Below are positions 1-8,722 of a DNA stretch of 64,000 nucleotides, in pieces. The notes below the pieces were generated by a model that ran no database searches, had not been told where the DNA came from, and saw only the letters and a program-made list of their open reading frames with translations. The translations under genes and the position numbers were made by a program. Source of the DNA: Micromonospora marina (GTDB taxonomy: Bacteria > Actinomycetota > Actinomycetes > Mycobacteriales > Micromonosporaceae). Within the stretch, counting starts at the first letter, position 1; each line of letters begins with the position of its first letter. The DNA lies in contig NZ_FMCV01000012.1 of assembly GCF_900091565.1 (NCBI RefSeq), positions 1 through 64,000 of the forward strand, in the 5' to 3' direction.

Positions 1-114
1 CACCGAGCGAAGCGAGGGCCGTGAGCGCATGCCCAGCCCGCACAGCATGAGCGAACGCACCGAGCGAAGCGAGGGCCGTGAGCGCATGCCCAGCCGGCCC
101 AGCATGAGCGGCGC
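1..114. repeat. Two tandem copies of a 57-bp unit over a gene start
   Basis: Bases 1-57 and 58-114 are near-identical copies of one unit; they share CACCGAGCGAAGCGAGGGCC and GTGAGCGCATGCCCAGCC and differ only at a few bases in the last third. The period is a multiple of three, so the frame of the following oxidoreductase stays open through both copies and an ATG occurs at the same place in each (47 and 104). GAGCGAACGCACCGAGCGAAGCGAGG-like words are, to my knowledge, common interspersed motifs in Micromonospora genomes. The repeat may continue upstream of the window. Confidence 0.85.
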
Positions 115-1699
115 GAATGAGCTGCCGTCCCGCGCCGACGTCGTGATCGTCGGCGCCGGGCACAACGGCCTGGTCTCGGCGATCCTGCTGGCCCGCGCCG
201 GCCTGGACGTGCTGGTGCTGGAGGCATCAGGGGTGATCGGCGGGGCGACCCGCACCGAGAACCCGTTCCCGAAGGTGCCCGGGCTGCGCCACTCCACCGG
301 GTCGTACCTGCTCGGGCTGATGCCGCCGGAACTGCTGGCCACGCTCGACGTGACCATCCCGGTGCTGCGCCGCGACCCGCACTACTTCCTGCCCACGCCG
401 GGCGGGCCCGGCTCGCCGTACCTGCTGGCCGGCAGCGACGTCGCCGCCGGCCGGCGGCAGCTCGCGGAGATGTTCTCCCCCGCCGACGTCGCCGCCGACG
501 ACGCGCTGCACGCCGAGCTGGCCCAACTGCGGGAGGATCTCGCCCCGGCGTGGCTGGCCGAGCCGATGCCGGTCGAGGAGACCGCGGAACGCTACGTGCG
601 GCCCGCGCTGCGGCAGGTCTTCGTCGACCTGGTACGCGGCTCGGTCGCCGATCACCTGGCCCGCTTCGACTTCCGCTCCGAGCTGCTGGTCAGCATGTAC
701 GCGGTCACCGACGGCCTGTCCGGGCTCAACGCCGGCCCGGACGATCCCGGCACGGGCCACAACTTCCTGGTGCACAACATGTGCCGGCTGCCGGGCGCGG
801 ACGGCACCTGGATGATCACCCGGGGCGGCATGGGCACCGTGTCCCGCACGTTCGCCGAGGCCGCCGAGCGCGCCGGAGCGCGGGTCGTCGCCGACGCGCC
901 GGTCACCGGGATCCGGCTGGCCGGAGGCGCCGCCGCCGGGGTGACGCTCGCCGGCGGCCGGGAGGTGGACGCCCCGGTCGTGCTCGGCGCCTGCGACCCG
1001 TACCGGCTGATGGAGCTGCTGCCCGACGGCGCGCTCCCGGCGGAGCTGGGCGCGCGGATGGCGGCGGTCCGCCGCCCCGGCACCACGCTCAAGCTCAACC
1101 TGGCGTTGACCGGGCTGCCGCGCTTCTCCTGCCTGCCCGACGACGCGCCGAGCCCGTTCGGATCGACCATTCACCTGCTGCCCGGCTCGGCCTCGCTGGT
1201 CGGCGACGGCGGCGAGTCGCCGATGGCGGCGCTGCGCGGCATGTGGGCGGACGTGCGGGCCGGGCGGCTGCCGGACGAGCCGACCATCGAGTGGTACCTG
1301 CACACCACTGTCGACCCGTCACTGTCCGACGAGGCGGGGCACCACTCGTCGGCGCTGTTCGTGCAGTCGGTCCCCTACGAGCCGGCCGGCACCACCTGGG
1401 ACGCGGTGCTGCCCGGCTACGTGGAGCGGCTGATCGCGATCTGCGAGCGGTACGCCCCGGGCGCCGCCGACCTGGTCGCGGACGCGGTGCCGCTGCCGCC
1501 GCCCGGCATCGAGGCGCACTTCGGCATCACCGGCGGCCACATCCACCACGTCGACAACACCGTGTCGTTCACCGACCGGATGCCGTACGCGACGGGGGTG
1601 GACGGCGTGTACGCGGGCAGCGCCGGCTGCCACCCGGCGGGCAGCGTGATCGGCGCGGCCGGGCACAACGCGGCCCGGCGCATCCTCGCCGACCTGTAA
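104..1699 (+). CDS. FAD-dependent phytoene-dehydrogenase-like oxidoreductase
   Basis: A 531-residue flavoprotein of the CrtI/PYROXD2-like amine-oxidoreductase superfamily. A Rossmann dinucleotide-binding motif GAGHNG lies at residues 17-22, and the C-terminal FAD-contacting segment reads GVYAGSAGCHPAGSVIGAAG, as in phytoene-desaturase relatives. No carotenoid genes are adjacent, so the substrate is unknown. The start at 104 is chosen because the protein then begins about 12 residues before the first beta-strand, as in relatives; in-frame starts at 29, 47 and 86 lie in the tandem repeat and would add a low-complexity extension. The stop codon TAA runs directly into a dispersed repeat. Cytosolic; no signal peptide is seen. 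Confidence 0.85.
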   Translation: MSGANELPSRADVVIVGAGHNGLVSAILLARAGLDVLVLEASGVIGGATRTENPFPKVPGLRHSTGSYLLGLMPPELLATLDVTIPVLRRDPHYFLPTPGGPGSPYLLAGSDVAAGRRQLAEMFSPADVAADDALHAELAQLREDLAPAWLAEPMPVEETAERYVRPALRQVFVDLVRGSVADHLARFDFRSELLVSMYAVTDGLSGLNAGPDDPGTGHNFLVHNMCRLPGADGTWMITRGGMGTVSRTFAEAAERAGARVVADAPVTGIRLAGGAAAGVTLAGGREVDAPVVLGACDPYRLMELLPDGALPAELGARMAAVRRPGTTLKLNLALTGLPRFSCLPDDAPSPFGSTIHLLPGSASLVGDGGESPMAALRGMWADVRAGRLPDEPTIEWYLHTTVDPSLSDEAGHHSSALFVQSVPYEPAGTTWDAVLPGYVERLIAICERYAPGAADLVADAVPLPPPGIEAHFGITGGHIHHVDNTVSFTDRMPYATGVDGVYAGSAGCHPAGSVIGAAGHNAARRILADL

Positions 1700-1749
1700 G
1701 GAAGGGCCCCCTCTTAACGCCTCCGGTAGAGGAAGGGCCCCTTATTAAC
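1697..1749 (+). repeat. Gene-3'-end repeat, copy 1
   Basis: Two direct half-units, AAGGAAGGGCCCCCTCTTAAC and GAGGAAGGGCCCCTTATTAAC, flank a short CGCCTCCGGTA spacer. The TAA stop codon of the upstream gene is the first three bases of the element. GGGCCC cores are self-complementary, so the two halves can pair in RNA around the spacer, giving a terminator-like hairpin without a U tract. Related copies lie at 29928-29981, 35951-36003 and 44534-44587. It also fills the gap to the convergent channel gene. Confidence 0.85.
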
Positions 1750-1755
1750 AGTCAC

Positions 1756-2445
1756 TCAGGGCGTCTCGGGCGACTCCCGGCCCGCGGGCGGGAGGTCGCC
1801 GGGCCCGCGCACCAGATAGACGCCGATCAGCAGCAGGTACGCCAGCAGGCTCAGCACCGGATCGACGAACACGATCGCGAACGCGATCAGGTACAGCAGC
1901 GGACCGACGCGGAACCGGCGCGCCACCGCCCGCGCCAGCCTCGGGTCCAGGCCCGGTTGCAGCAGCCCACGGCGGCGTGCCCACCACCAGCTCAGGTTGA
2001 AGAACAGCGCCTCGCCGAGCACCACGCCCGCGTACAGCGCGGCGGTCAACCGCTGGTCGCCGACGGTCCCGCGCAGGTTCTCCGCGAGCAGGTCGGCGGT
2101 GAACGGGATCGCCGCCACGAACATCAGCAGCAGCAGGTTCAGCACCAGCAGCATCTGGTCGACCCGGCGGACGTAACGCCACATGTTGTGGTGGGTCAGC
2201 CAGACCTGACCGACGATGGCGAAGGTGATCACGTACGCGAGGTAGGCGCGCCACTCGTGCAGCAGCGCGGCCGGCAGCCCGTCGTCCCGCGGGGTGTTCG
2301 GGCTGAACGACAGCAGCTCGACGGCCATCAGGGTGAGCACGATGGCGATCACCGCGTCGCTGAACGCCTCCACCCGGGAGGCGTCCCGCGCCATCTCGTT
2401 GCCGCGCCCGAACCGGTACGCCGGTTCCCTGTCCGCACCCGTCAC
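1756..2445 (-). CDS. TMEM175-family (DUF1211) membrane protein, putative potassium channel
   Basis: A 229-residue integral membrane protein. Near the N-terminus it carries the TMEM175 signature as VEAFSDAVIAIVLTLMAVEL (R/V-x-x-x-FSD followed by a hydrophobic helix), then about five more hydrophobic helices. The FSD motif is the hallmark of this family, whose bacterial members form potassium-permeable channels with six helices per subunit; that function is inferred here. The GTG start is preceded by GAGGGGGG at a suitable distance; an internal ATG (MARDASRVEAF) is an alternative. It converges with the FAD enzyme gene and has no same-strand partner within 50 bases upstream except the MBL/Rieske gene 57 bases away. 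Confidence 0.85.
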   Translation of the reverse strand: MTGADREPAYRFGRGNEMARDASRVEAFSDAVIAIVLTLMAVELLSFSPNTPRDDGLPAALLHEWRAYLAYVITFAIVGQVWLTHHNMWRYVRRVDQMLLVLNLLLLMFVAAIPFTADLLAENLRGTVGDQRLTAALYAGVVLGEALFFNLSWWWARRRGLLQPGLDPRLARAVARRFRVGPLLYLIAFAIVFVDPVLSLLAYLLLIGVYLVRGPGDLPPAGRESPETP

Positions 2446-2502
2446 GCCGCCCCCCTCACGACCGATGGTCGCGTGCCGGGGGCGGCGGACGCGGCGAATC
2501 CG

Positions 2503-4083
2503 TCAGATGGCCGCCTCCCCGGCCGGTGCCGGGGTCTCCGCGTCGGCGCGGTGCGCACGGATCTTGTGCCCGACACTGGTCAGGCAGCGCCCGCTGGCCA
2601 GGTCGAACTTCCAGCCGTGCAGCTGGCAGGTGAGCTGGTCGCCGTCCACGATGCCGAACCGGCTCAGGTCCGCCTTCAGGTGCGGGCAGCGCCGCTGCAC
2701 CACCCAGCCGTCGAGCGTGATGTCCTCGGCGTCGACCGCCCGCTCGTGCTCGTCGTACCAGCCCTCGGCGTACTGGAGGCGCTCCTCGGACAGGCACTTG
2801 AAGAAGGCGTAGACGAACTCGTTGTACTGGCCGATGCGGGCCGCGGAGAAACGGCAGGAGAGGAAGAGCGAGTTGACCCAGTCCACCTCGCCGATGTGCA
2901 GCAGGTGCTCGATCAGTGCCCGCTCGGTACGGAACCGGTAGCGGACCTTCTCGTCCGCGTACGACCGGACCTCCTTACCCGGGAAGTCCACCACGATCGA
3001 CTCGACCTCGGACCCGTCGTAGCCGACCAGGTCGAAGCGGACCGGCCCGCCGACGCCCTTGGCCAGGTAGATCGACTCGTCCAGCAGCGGCTCGATCCGG
3101 CGCTTCATCTCGCCGAGCACGTCGACCTCGGGGTGCCGCCAGGACGCCTTCTCGGCCTCGATCACGCCGCGCTTGCGCTCCCGCATCTCCTCCAGGTGGG
3201 CGACCTTGTTCGCGAAGAACTCCTCCACCGGCTGAGGGTGGGTGGTGGTCGCGCCCTCGGTGGTGATCTCGGCGACGCTGCCCGGCAGCAGCACGATGCC
3301 GTTCGTGCCGCCGACCTTCGCGTACTCGGCCAGGAACACCGACTGGTCGGGGAAGATGTTGCCCTCGTCGCCGAAGATGTCGTTGAACTGCCACAGCTCG
3401 TCGTCGAGGAAGCACGGCGGGCCGGCGATCGGAAAGACGTGGTCGGCCTTCAGGTCGTCGATGTAGCGCCAGGTGCGGTCGAACTGCCGGTCCCGCTTCT
3501 GCTTGCCGAACGCGGTCTTCGCCGCCTGCGGCAGCTCGTAGACCATCGGGTACCAGATCGCGCCGGAGAACTGGAGCATGTGCGCGTGCACGTGGCCCAG
3601 CTCGGCGAACACGCTCAGGTCGGTCGGGCGGGCGTCGTTCTGGTTGAGCAGCCGGACGCCGTCGTACTCGACCCAGAGCGAGGAGTCGCCGATCGGGCCG
3701 TCGGTCGGGCTGGTCAGCGCCTGGATCATGATCTTCAGACCGCCGGGCAGCTCCACCACCTGCTCGTTCGGGGCCTTGAGGAACTTGGTGAAGCCCAGCC
3801 CCCGGAACTCGTCCTCCATCTCCGAGGTGGGGAACTCGGGCAGCAGGACGGTGGCGTCCTTCGACACGAAGTCACGCAGGTGCTTCGCGTCGAAGTGGTC
3901 CCGGTGCAGGTGCGACACGTACAGGTAGTCGACCTGACCGAGGGTCGCCCAGTCGAGCAGCGAGTTGTCCGGGAAGGGGAACCACGAGGCGAAGTAGGCG
4001 GGGTTGACCCACGGGTCGCACAGGATGCTGCCCGCGGGCGTGTCGATCCGCATGCTGGCATGCCCCGTACCGGTCACTCGCAC
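2503..4083 (-). CDS. Metallo-beta-lactamase-fold hydrolase fused to a C-terminal Rieske domain
   Basis: A 526-residue fusion. The N-terminal half is an MBL-fold domain with the metal-binding motif HLHRDHFD (H58, H60, D62, H63). The C-terminal 100 residues hold a Rieske [2Fe-2S] site: C-P-H, then 17 residues, then C-x-L-H-G-W, the expected two Cys and two His ligands. This architecture resembles CMP-N-acetylneuraminate hydroxylase (CmaH-like) proteins and UlaG-type lactonases. Whether it hydroxylates or hydrolyses cannot be decided from sequence, and no sialic acid genes are nearby. The GTG start at 4083 has AGGAGG six bases upstream. It is divergent from the DUF2631 gene, with about 250 bases between that must carry both promoters. 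Confidence 0.82.
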   Translation of the reverse strand: MRVTGTGHASMRIDTPAGSILCDPWVNPAYFASWFPFPDNSLLDWATLGQVDYLYVSHLHRDHFDAKHLRDFVSKDATVLLPEFPTSEMEDEFRGLGFTKFLKAPNEQVVELPGGLKIMIQALTSPTDGPIGDSSLWVEYDGVRLLNQNDARPTDLSVFAELGHVHAHMLQFSGAIWYPMVYELPQAAKTAFGKQKRDRQFDRTWRYIDDLKADHVFPIAGPPCFLDDELWQFNDIFGDEGNIFPDQSVFLAEYAKVGGTNGIVLLPGSVAEITTEGATTTHPQPVEEFFANKVAHLEEMRERKRGVIEAEKASWRHPEVDVLGEMKRRIEPLLDESIYLAKGVGGPVRFDLVGYDGSEVESIVVDFPGKEVRSYADEKVRYRFRTERALIEHLLHIGEVDWVNSLFLSCRFSAARIGQYNEFVYAFFKCLSEERLQYAEGWYDEHERAVDAEDITLDGWVVQRRCPHLKADLSRFGIVDGDQLTCQLHGWKFDLASGRCLTSVGHKIRAHRADAETPAPAGEAAI

Positions 4084-4332
4084 CGCAGTCCTCCTCAAAA
4101 AGGCATCAAGGTGTACGTCAAGACGCTACCGGAGGCAGTGTGCTCGCCGTCCCGCGACGCCGGTAGTGGCAATCCGCCCCCACCGGTACGGGACCAACGA
4201 CCCGGGCCGGGCGGGCCCGCCTGCTGTCGCCCGCCCGGGTCGTCCCCGGCACCGGAGGCCGGACCCTGCGCCGGGCCCGGTTGGGGGCGTGCCAGACTGA
4301 TCGGAGATCCGATCGCGAGGGAAGGACCGACA

Positions 4333-4557
4333 GTGGCAGGAGACGAGCCGGTAACCGCGCCAGATCAGCACAAGCCCGGACACCGCAAGTCCGGACGGAT
4401 CGGTGCGGTGCTGTCGGCGTTGGCCTTGGTTCTGATGGCGTTCTGCGGGATCGAGGAGGGCCGGGTGGAGCACATCTGGCTGTTCGGGATCGCCGGGCTG
4501 CTGATCGCCATCGTCATCGGCGACGCCGTGCTGCGCCGCAACGGCCTGCGGTCCTGA
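4333..4557 (+). CDS. DUF2631 small membrane protein
   Basis: A 74-residue protein. Its hydrophilic N-terminus (MAGDEPVTAPDQHKPGHRKS) precedes two predicted transmembrane helices (AVLSALALVLMAFCG and IWLFGIAGLLIAIVIG) and it ends VLRRNGLRS. This matches DUF2631, a small actinobacterial membrane family of unknown function usually found near the cdsA/rlmN/dxr region, which fits this position. The GTG start is preceded by GGGAAGGA at 4317-4324. A strong hairpin follows 24 bases after the stop, so it is probably monocistronic. Much longer open frames over the same bases are antisense artefacts. Confidence 0.82.
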   Translation: MAGDEPVTAPDQHKPGHRKSGRIGAVLSALALVLMAFCGIEEGRVEHIWLFGIAGLLIAIVIGDAVLRRNGLRS

Positions 4558-4580
4558 CGCGCGGCGCCCACGGCGGTGCC

Positions 4581-4617
4581 CGAAGGGCCCGTCCCCGGCG
4601 AGGGGGCGGGCCCTTCG
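4581..4617. terminator. Bidirectional hairpin terminator
   Basis: CGAAGGGCCCG pairs perfectly with CGGGCCCTTCG (11 bp), with a further CCCC/GGGG inner stem and a GGCG loop. It sits between the convergent DUF2631 gene and the DivIVA-domain gene and can serve both. Confidence 0.8.
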
Positions 4618-4634
4618 TCGTCTCGTGACCGGGG

Positions 4635-5858
4635 TCAGCGGCCGAGCAGGATGTCCTGCACGTCCTTGAGCGCGGCGTCGACCTCGGCCTCGAAGTAGCC
4701 GCCGGGCACCAGCCCGAAGCGCAGCGTGTCGAGTTCCTTCGGGTTGACCGGCATCGCGTTGCGCCCCTGCATGCCACCGAGCAGCGTCTCGAAGAACCGG
4801 TCGACCTGGTCCGGGTCGTACCCGCTGCCGAACCGGCGGACCTGGAAGCTGCGGCGGATCTGGTCGACCCGGTGCAGGTCGCTGCCGGGCGGGCCGGCCA
4901 TCGGCGGCCCGACCATCGGCGGGCCGGCGGCCGGCGGGCCCACGAGGGGCGGGCCGGTCATCGAGGGGCCCGGGCCGTAGCCCTGGTCCGGCGGGCCGTA
5001 ACCCGGGTCGGGCGGGCCGTAACCGGGTTCCGGCGCACCGTAGCCCTGCTGCGGCAGCGCCGGCGGACCGCCGGGGCCACGACCACGCAGCTCACGCTCG
5101 GGCATGCGGATCTCGGCGGTCATGTCGGCACGACCGCGCCGACCGGCCTCGAACCCGTCGAACCGCTCCTCCTGGCCGTACCCACCGGGCCCGCTGTCCG
5201 GCGGACCGTAGCCACCCGGGCCGCTGTCCGGCGGGCCGTAGCCACCCGGGCCGCCGTCCTGGCCGTAGCCACCGGGGCCGCTGTCCTGGCCGTAGCCGGC
5301 CGGGCCGGGCGGCAGGCCGCGCGGCGGCGGGCCGCCGTGCCCCATCGGTGCGCCCGGGCCCATCGGGCCGGGTCCACCCGGGCCGCGGGGACCGTCGTAG
5401 CCACCGCGCGGGCCGTCGTAGCCACCGGCGAACGCGCCGGTCGGCTCGTCGTAGCGGTTGCCGTAGCGGTCGGCGGGCGGACCGGGCTGAGCGGACATCT
5501 GCCGGGGCGGCATCGGCGGCTGCGGGACCGGCGACATGCCCCGGTCGTCGCGCATCGGCGGGCCGAGCCGGTCGGCCATCCGGGGATCGCCACCGCGCCC
5601 GGCCGGTGCGCCACCGCGCTCCTCCAGCTCGGCGAGCTGCCGCTCGACCCGGTCGAGGTGCAGGTCGACCTGCCACTCGTCGTAGCCGTTGAACCGGACC
5701 CGGAAGACGACGTCGTGGACCTCCTGGGAGGCCACGGGCGCGCCGACCGGCTGGCCGTCGAGTGTCGCCTCGACCCGGTCCAGGAAGGCGTCGACCTCGT
5801 CGACCTTGTAGCCCCGGCGGAGCGCCTTACGCCGGAAACGCTGACCCTGACTCGCCAC
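4635..5858 (-). CDS. DivIVA-domain protein with long Gly/Pro-rich linker
   Basis: A 407-residue protein with a DivIVA-type N-terminal segment (RRGYKVDEVDAFLDRVEATL, residues ~10-30) and a second DivIVA-like motif near the C-terminus (YDPDQVDRFFETLLGGM). Between them lie about 250 residues rich in Gly, Pro, Asp and Tyr with imperfect GPGGYGQD/GPPDPGYG repeats, probably disordered. DivIVA proteins recognise curved membranes and organise polar growth or septation in actinobacteria; the exact role here is unknown. The GTG start at 5858 is chosen over the longer open frame because AGGAG lies seven bases before it and the DivIVA segment then starts at the N-terminus. It is 22 bases downstream of rlmN and probably cotranscribed. 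Confidence 0.82.
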   Translation of the reverse strand: MASQGQRFRRKALRRGYKVDEVDAFLDRVEATLDGQPVGAPVASQEVHDVVFRVRFNGYDEWQVDLHLDRVERQLAELEERGGAPAGRGGDPRMADRLGPPMRDDRGMSPVPQPPMPPRQMSAQPGPPADRYGNRYDEPTGAFAGGYDGPRGGYDGPRGPGGPGPMGPGAPMGHGGPPPRGLPPGPAGYGQDSGPGGYGQDGGPGGYGPPDSGPGGYGPPDSGPGGYGQEERFDGFEAGRRGRADMTAEIRMPERELRGRGPGGPPALPQQGYGAPEPGYGPPDPGYGPPDQGYGPGPSMTGPPLVGPPAAGPPMVGPPMAGPPGSDLHRVDQIRRSFQVRRFGSGYDPDQVDRFFETLLGGMQGRNAMPVNPKELDTLRFGLVPGGYFEAEVDAALKDVQDILLGR

Positions 5859-5880
5859 TATGTCTCCTGGTCTCGTACCG

Positions 5881-7026
5881 CTACGCCGTTGCCGCGCGTG
5901 AGTCGCCGTCCGTGTCCCCGGCGGCGGCGAGCTGCCCACAGGCCCCGTCGATCTCGCGTCCCCGGGTGTCGCGCACCGTTGTCGACACCCCGGCGTCGCG
6001 CAACCGCCGGACGAACTCCCGCTCGACCGGCTTCGGGCTGGCGTCCCAGCGGCTGCCCGGAGTCGGGTTGAGCGGGATCAGGTTCACGTGGGCCAGCTTG
6101 CCGGCCAGTAGCCGCCCGAGCAGATCGGCTCTCCACGGCTGGTCGTTCACGTCCTTGATCATCGCGTATTCGATGGACACGCGACGCCCCGTCGTGGCCG
6201 CGTAGTCCCACGCCGCGTCCAGCACCTCGGACACCTTCCAGCGCTGGTTGACCGGGACGAGTTCGTCGCGCAGCTCATCATCGGGGGCATGCAGCGACAA
6301 CGCAAGGGTCACCGAGAGGTCTTCGCTGGCCAGTCGGCGGATCGCCGGCACCAGACCGACAGTCGAGACGGTGATGTGCCGCTGCGACAGGCCCAGCCCC
6401 TCCGGCGCCGGTGCCACCAGCCGGCGGATCGCCGCCACCACCCGCGAGTAGTTGGCGAGCGGCTCGCCCATGCCCATGAACACCACGTGCGACAGCCGCG
6501 GCGGCGAACCGGCCACCGCACCGGAGGCGGCCACCCCGGCCAGGTAGACCGCCTGGTCGACGATCTCGGCGGTGGACAGGTTGCGGGTCAGCCCGGCCTG
6601 GCCGGTGGCGCAGAACGGGCAGGCCATACCGCACCCGGCCTGGCTGGAGATGCAGACTGTCACCCGGTCCGGGTAGCCCATCAGCACGCTCTCCACCAGC
6701 GAGCCGTCGTGCAGCCGCCAGAGCGCCTTGCGGGTAGCGCCGTCGTCGCAGGCCAGCTCGCGGACCGGGGTCAGCAGCGTGGGCAGCAGCTCGCCCGCCA
6801 GCCGCTTCCGGGCCGCCGCCGGCAGGTCGGTCATCCGCTCCGGGTCGCGCACCAGCCGGCCGAAGTAGTGGTTGGAGACCTGCTTGGCGCGGAACGCCGG
6901 CTCACCCAACTCGGTGACGAGCGCCTGCCGGCCCGGCAGGTCCAGGTCGGCGAGGTGGCGGGGAGGCATCGCGGGACGGCGACCGCGGGCGTCGGGGTCT
7001 ACGGAGATCAGCGGGAGACTCGTCAT
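5881..7026 (-). CDS. rlmN: 23S rRNA (adenine2503-C2)-methyltransferase RlmN
   Basis: A 381-residue radical-SAM enzyme that methylates C2 of A2503 in 23S rRNA, and in some bacteria A37 of tRNA. The iron-sulfur motif CGMACPFC gives C132, C136 and C139, the Cx3Cx2C pattern of the family. A C-terminal cysteine in [10 protein letters not shown] matches the methyl-carrying cysteine. [17 protein letters not shown] and [18 protein letters not shown] are typical RlmN segments. The start ATG at 7026 gives the usual family length; the upstream in-frame extension looks non-coding. It lies downstream of cdsA with about 100 bases between, so it may have its own promoter. Confidence 0.95.
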   Translation of the reverse strand: MTSLPLISVDPDARGRRPAMPPRHLADLDLPGRQALVTELGEPAFRAKQVSNHYFGRLVRDPERMTDLPAAARKRLAGELLPTLLTPVRELACDDGATRKALWRLHDGSLVESVLMGYPDRVTVCISSQAGCGMACPFCATGQAGLTRNLSTAEIVDQAVYLAGVAASGAVAGSPPRLSHVVFMGMGEPLANYSRVVAAIRRLVAPAPEGLGLSQRHITVSTVGLVPAIRRLASEDLSVTLALSLHAPDDELRDELVPVNQRWKVSEVLDAAWDYAATTGRRVSIEYAMIKDVNDQPWRADLLGRLLAGKLAHVNLIPLNPTPGSRWDASPKPVEREFVRRLRDAGVSTTVRDTRGREIDGACGQLAAAGDTDGDSRAATA

Positions 7027-7130
7027 GGCGCGTCCAGTCTGACACGCGCCCGCCCGGACGCACCCGTCCGTACGTGTCGAATCGCCCCCGGCCACCCGGC
7101 CCGCAGCAGGTCGCCGCCGTGACGCATACC

Positions 7131-8468
7131 TCAGCTCACCACCGGGACGAACACTGCGAGCAACAGGTACGCCACCGGCACGGCGAACAGGATCGAGTCG
7201 AGCCGGTCCATCAGGCCGCCGTGCCCGGGCAGCAGGTTGCTCATGTCCTTGACGCCGAGATCCCGCTTGATCATCGACTCGGCGAGGTCACCGAGCACCG
7301 CCGAGACCGAGATCGCCATTCCGAACAGCGCCCCCCACCAGGGTGCCACGTCGAACAGCGCCCACAGCAGCGCCGCGCTGCCCGCCGCCGCGGCCGTCAC
7401 CGAGCCGGCGAAGCCCTCCCAGGACTTCTTCGGGCTAATCGTGGGTGCCATCGAATGCTTGCCGAACGACACGCCCGCGGCGTACCCGCCGGTGTCGGAG
7501 AGCACCACCGCCGCCAGCGTCACCAGCACCCGCAGGTGCCCGTCGTCGGGCGCCGCCGCGAGCATGGCCGCGAACCCGGCGAGGAACGGCACGTACACCG
7601 CGATCAGGGTGGCCGCGGTCAGATCGCGCTGGTAGTTGCCGGGCCCGTCGCCCAGCCGCCAGATCATCGTGCCCAGCACCGTGACCAGCAGCCCGAGGCA
7701 GAGCGCGTCGGGGCCCGCGTACCAGCCCAGGCCCACAGTGAGCACACCACCGGCGACCAGCGGCGCCAGCGGCGGGTGGGCGCCGCTGCGGCGTACCGCG
7801 CGGGCCATCTCCCAGATGCCGATCCCGACGGCGGTCGCCAGCACGGCGAGGAACGCCGGCCTGAAGAAGAACAGCGGCACCACGACCGCCGCGCCGAGGG
7901 CCACCCCGACGCCGATCGCGGCCGGCAGGTTGCGCCCCGCCCGGGACGCCTTCGGCACGGTGGTCGGCGGACGCTCGGCGCTCGCCCGTCGCCGTCCCGG
8001 CCCGCGGCGGCCGGCCGACGGCTCGGGTGCGGACGCCGGCGCGGGCTCGTCGCGTACCACCGGGATCTGGTCGGTGGGCTCGTCCCGCACCGGCGCGATC
8101 TGCGCGGTCGGGTACTCGTCGTCGCGGGCCGGCTCACCCCACGGGCCACGGTGCTCCGGCCCGTCCGGCCGGCCACGGTCGCCGGCCGGCGGGCCGTCGT
8201 ACCGGCCCGGCCCGTCGTGGTGCCGCGAGGTCGTCGGGTACGGCCCGGCGTACGTGTCGGGGCCGGCGTACGTGTCGGGGCCGGCGTACGTGTCCGGGCC
8301 GGCGCCGGGACGCGCGTAGGTGTCCGGCGCGGCGGGGTGGGTGTGCGCGGCCGGGCCGGGACGCCACGGGCCGGGCTCCAGGTCGGTGTCCGGCCAGGGC
8401 AGGGCCGGGGCGGCCGGGCGGTCCCAGCCACGCGACTCGGTGTTGCCGTAGGGGTCGGGGTGGGACAT
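7131..8468 (-). CDS. cdsA: Phosphatidate cytidylyltransferase
   Basis: CdsA makes CDP-diacylglycerol from phosphatidate and CTP, the precursor of cardiolipin and phosphatidylinositol. The 445-residue protein has the CTP transferase signature near the C-terminus: [20 protein letters not shown] followed by GLMDRLDS. About eight hydrophobic helices precede it. It differs from typical members (~280 residues) by a ~170-residue hydrophilic, Pro/Asp/Tyr-rich cytosolic N-terminus that includes DTYAGP repeats. GTG at 8471 is an alternative start; neither has a clear ribosome-binding site. It lies downstream of frr, with a hairpin in the gap suggesting its own transcription start. Confidence 0.93.
   Translation of the reverse strand: MSHPDPYGNTESRGWDRPAAPALPWPDTDLEPGPWRPGPAAHTHPAAPDTYARPGAGPDTYAGPDTYAGPDTYAGPYPTTSRHHDGPGRYDGPPAGDRGRPDGPEHRGPWGEPARDDEYPTAQIAPVRDEPTDQIPVVRDEPAPASAPEPSAGRRGPGRRRASAERPPTTVPKASRAGRNLPAAIGVGVALGAAVVVPLFFFRPAFLAVLATAVGIGIWEMARAVRRSGAHPPLAPLVAGGVLTVGLGWYAGPDALCLGLLVTVLGTMIWRLGDGPGNYQRDLTAATLIAVYVPFLAGFAAMLAAAPDDGHLRVLVTLAAVVLSDTGGYAAGVSFGKHSMAPTISPKKSWEGFAGSVTAAAAGSAALLWALFDVAPWWGALFGMAISVSAVLGDLAESMIKRDLGVKDMSNLLPGHGGLMDRLDSILFAVPVAYLLLAVFVPVVS
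8247..8300. repeat. Three tandem 18-bp repeats inside cdsA
   Basis: GGCGTACGTGTCGGGGCC occurs at 8247-8264, 8265-8282 and, with one change, 8283-8300. On the minus strand it encodes repeated DTYAGP units in the disordered N-terminus of CdsA. The unit length is a multiple of three, so copy-number change would not shift the frame. Confidence 0.85.
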
Positions 8469-8659
8469 CACGCACCGGCAGCCGGTACGAGAGCCACCAC
8501 ATGACGCAAGACCAAGACCATCCCCTACCGGCGTGAGACTTCCTGTTTACCGACCGACGGCCGGGCGACTCCCGCCGTTCACCCCGTGGTGGTCGGGAAT
8601 CGTGCCGAGCCTACTGCACCCGCCGCAGCGCCGAAGGTGTGCGCCGCCGGGCACGACGA

Positions 8660-8704
8660 CGGCACCGGGCCGCCGCCCGGGCGGGCGACGGCGGCGCGGT
8701 GCCG
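8660..8704 (-). terminator. Hairpin downstream of frr
   Basis: CGGCACCG pairs with CGGTGCCG, with an additional GCCGCC/GGCGGC inner stem. It lies about 20 bases after the frr stop on the minus strand and probably ends the pyrH-frr transcript. There is no U tract, as is common for terminators in this group. Confidence 0.5.
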
Positions 8705-8722
8705 TGCGAGGTACGTGCGTGC

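Noticed and set aside
550..4557. A 4-kb plus-strand open reading frame
   Set aside because: High GC leaves antisense frames open. It overlaps the FAD enzyme in another frame and is antisense to the channel and MBL genes; only the last 74 codons (DUF2631) have protein-like sequence.
8247..8300. Possible regulatory repeat in cdsA
   Set aside because: The repeats are in frame inside a coding region and encode DTYAGP units; a protein-level explanation is sufficient.
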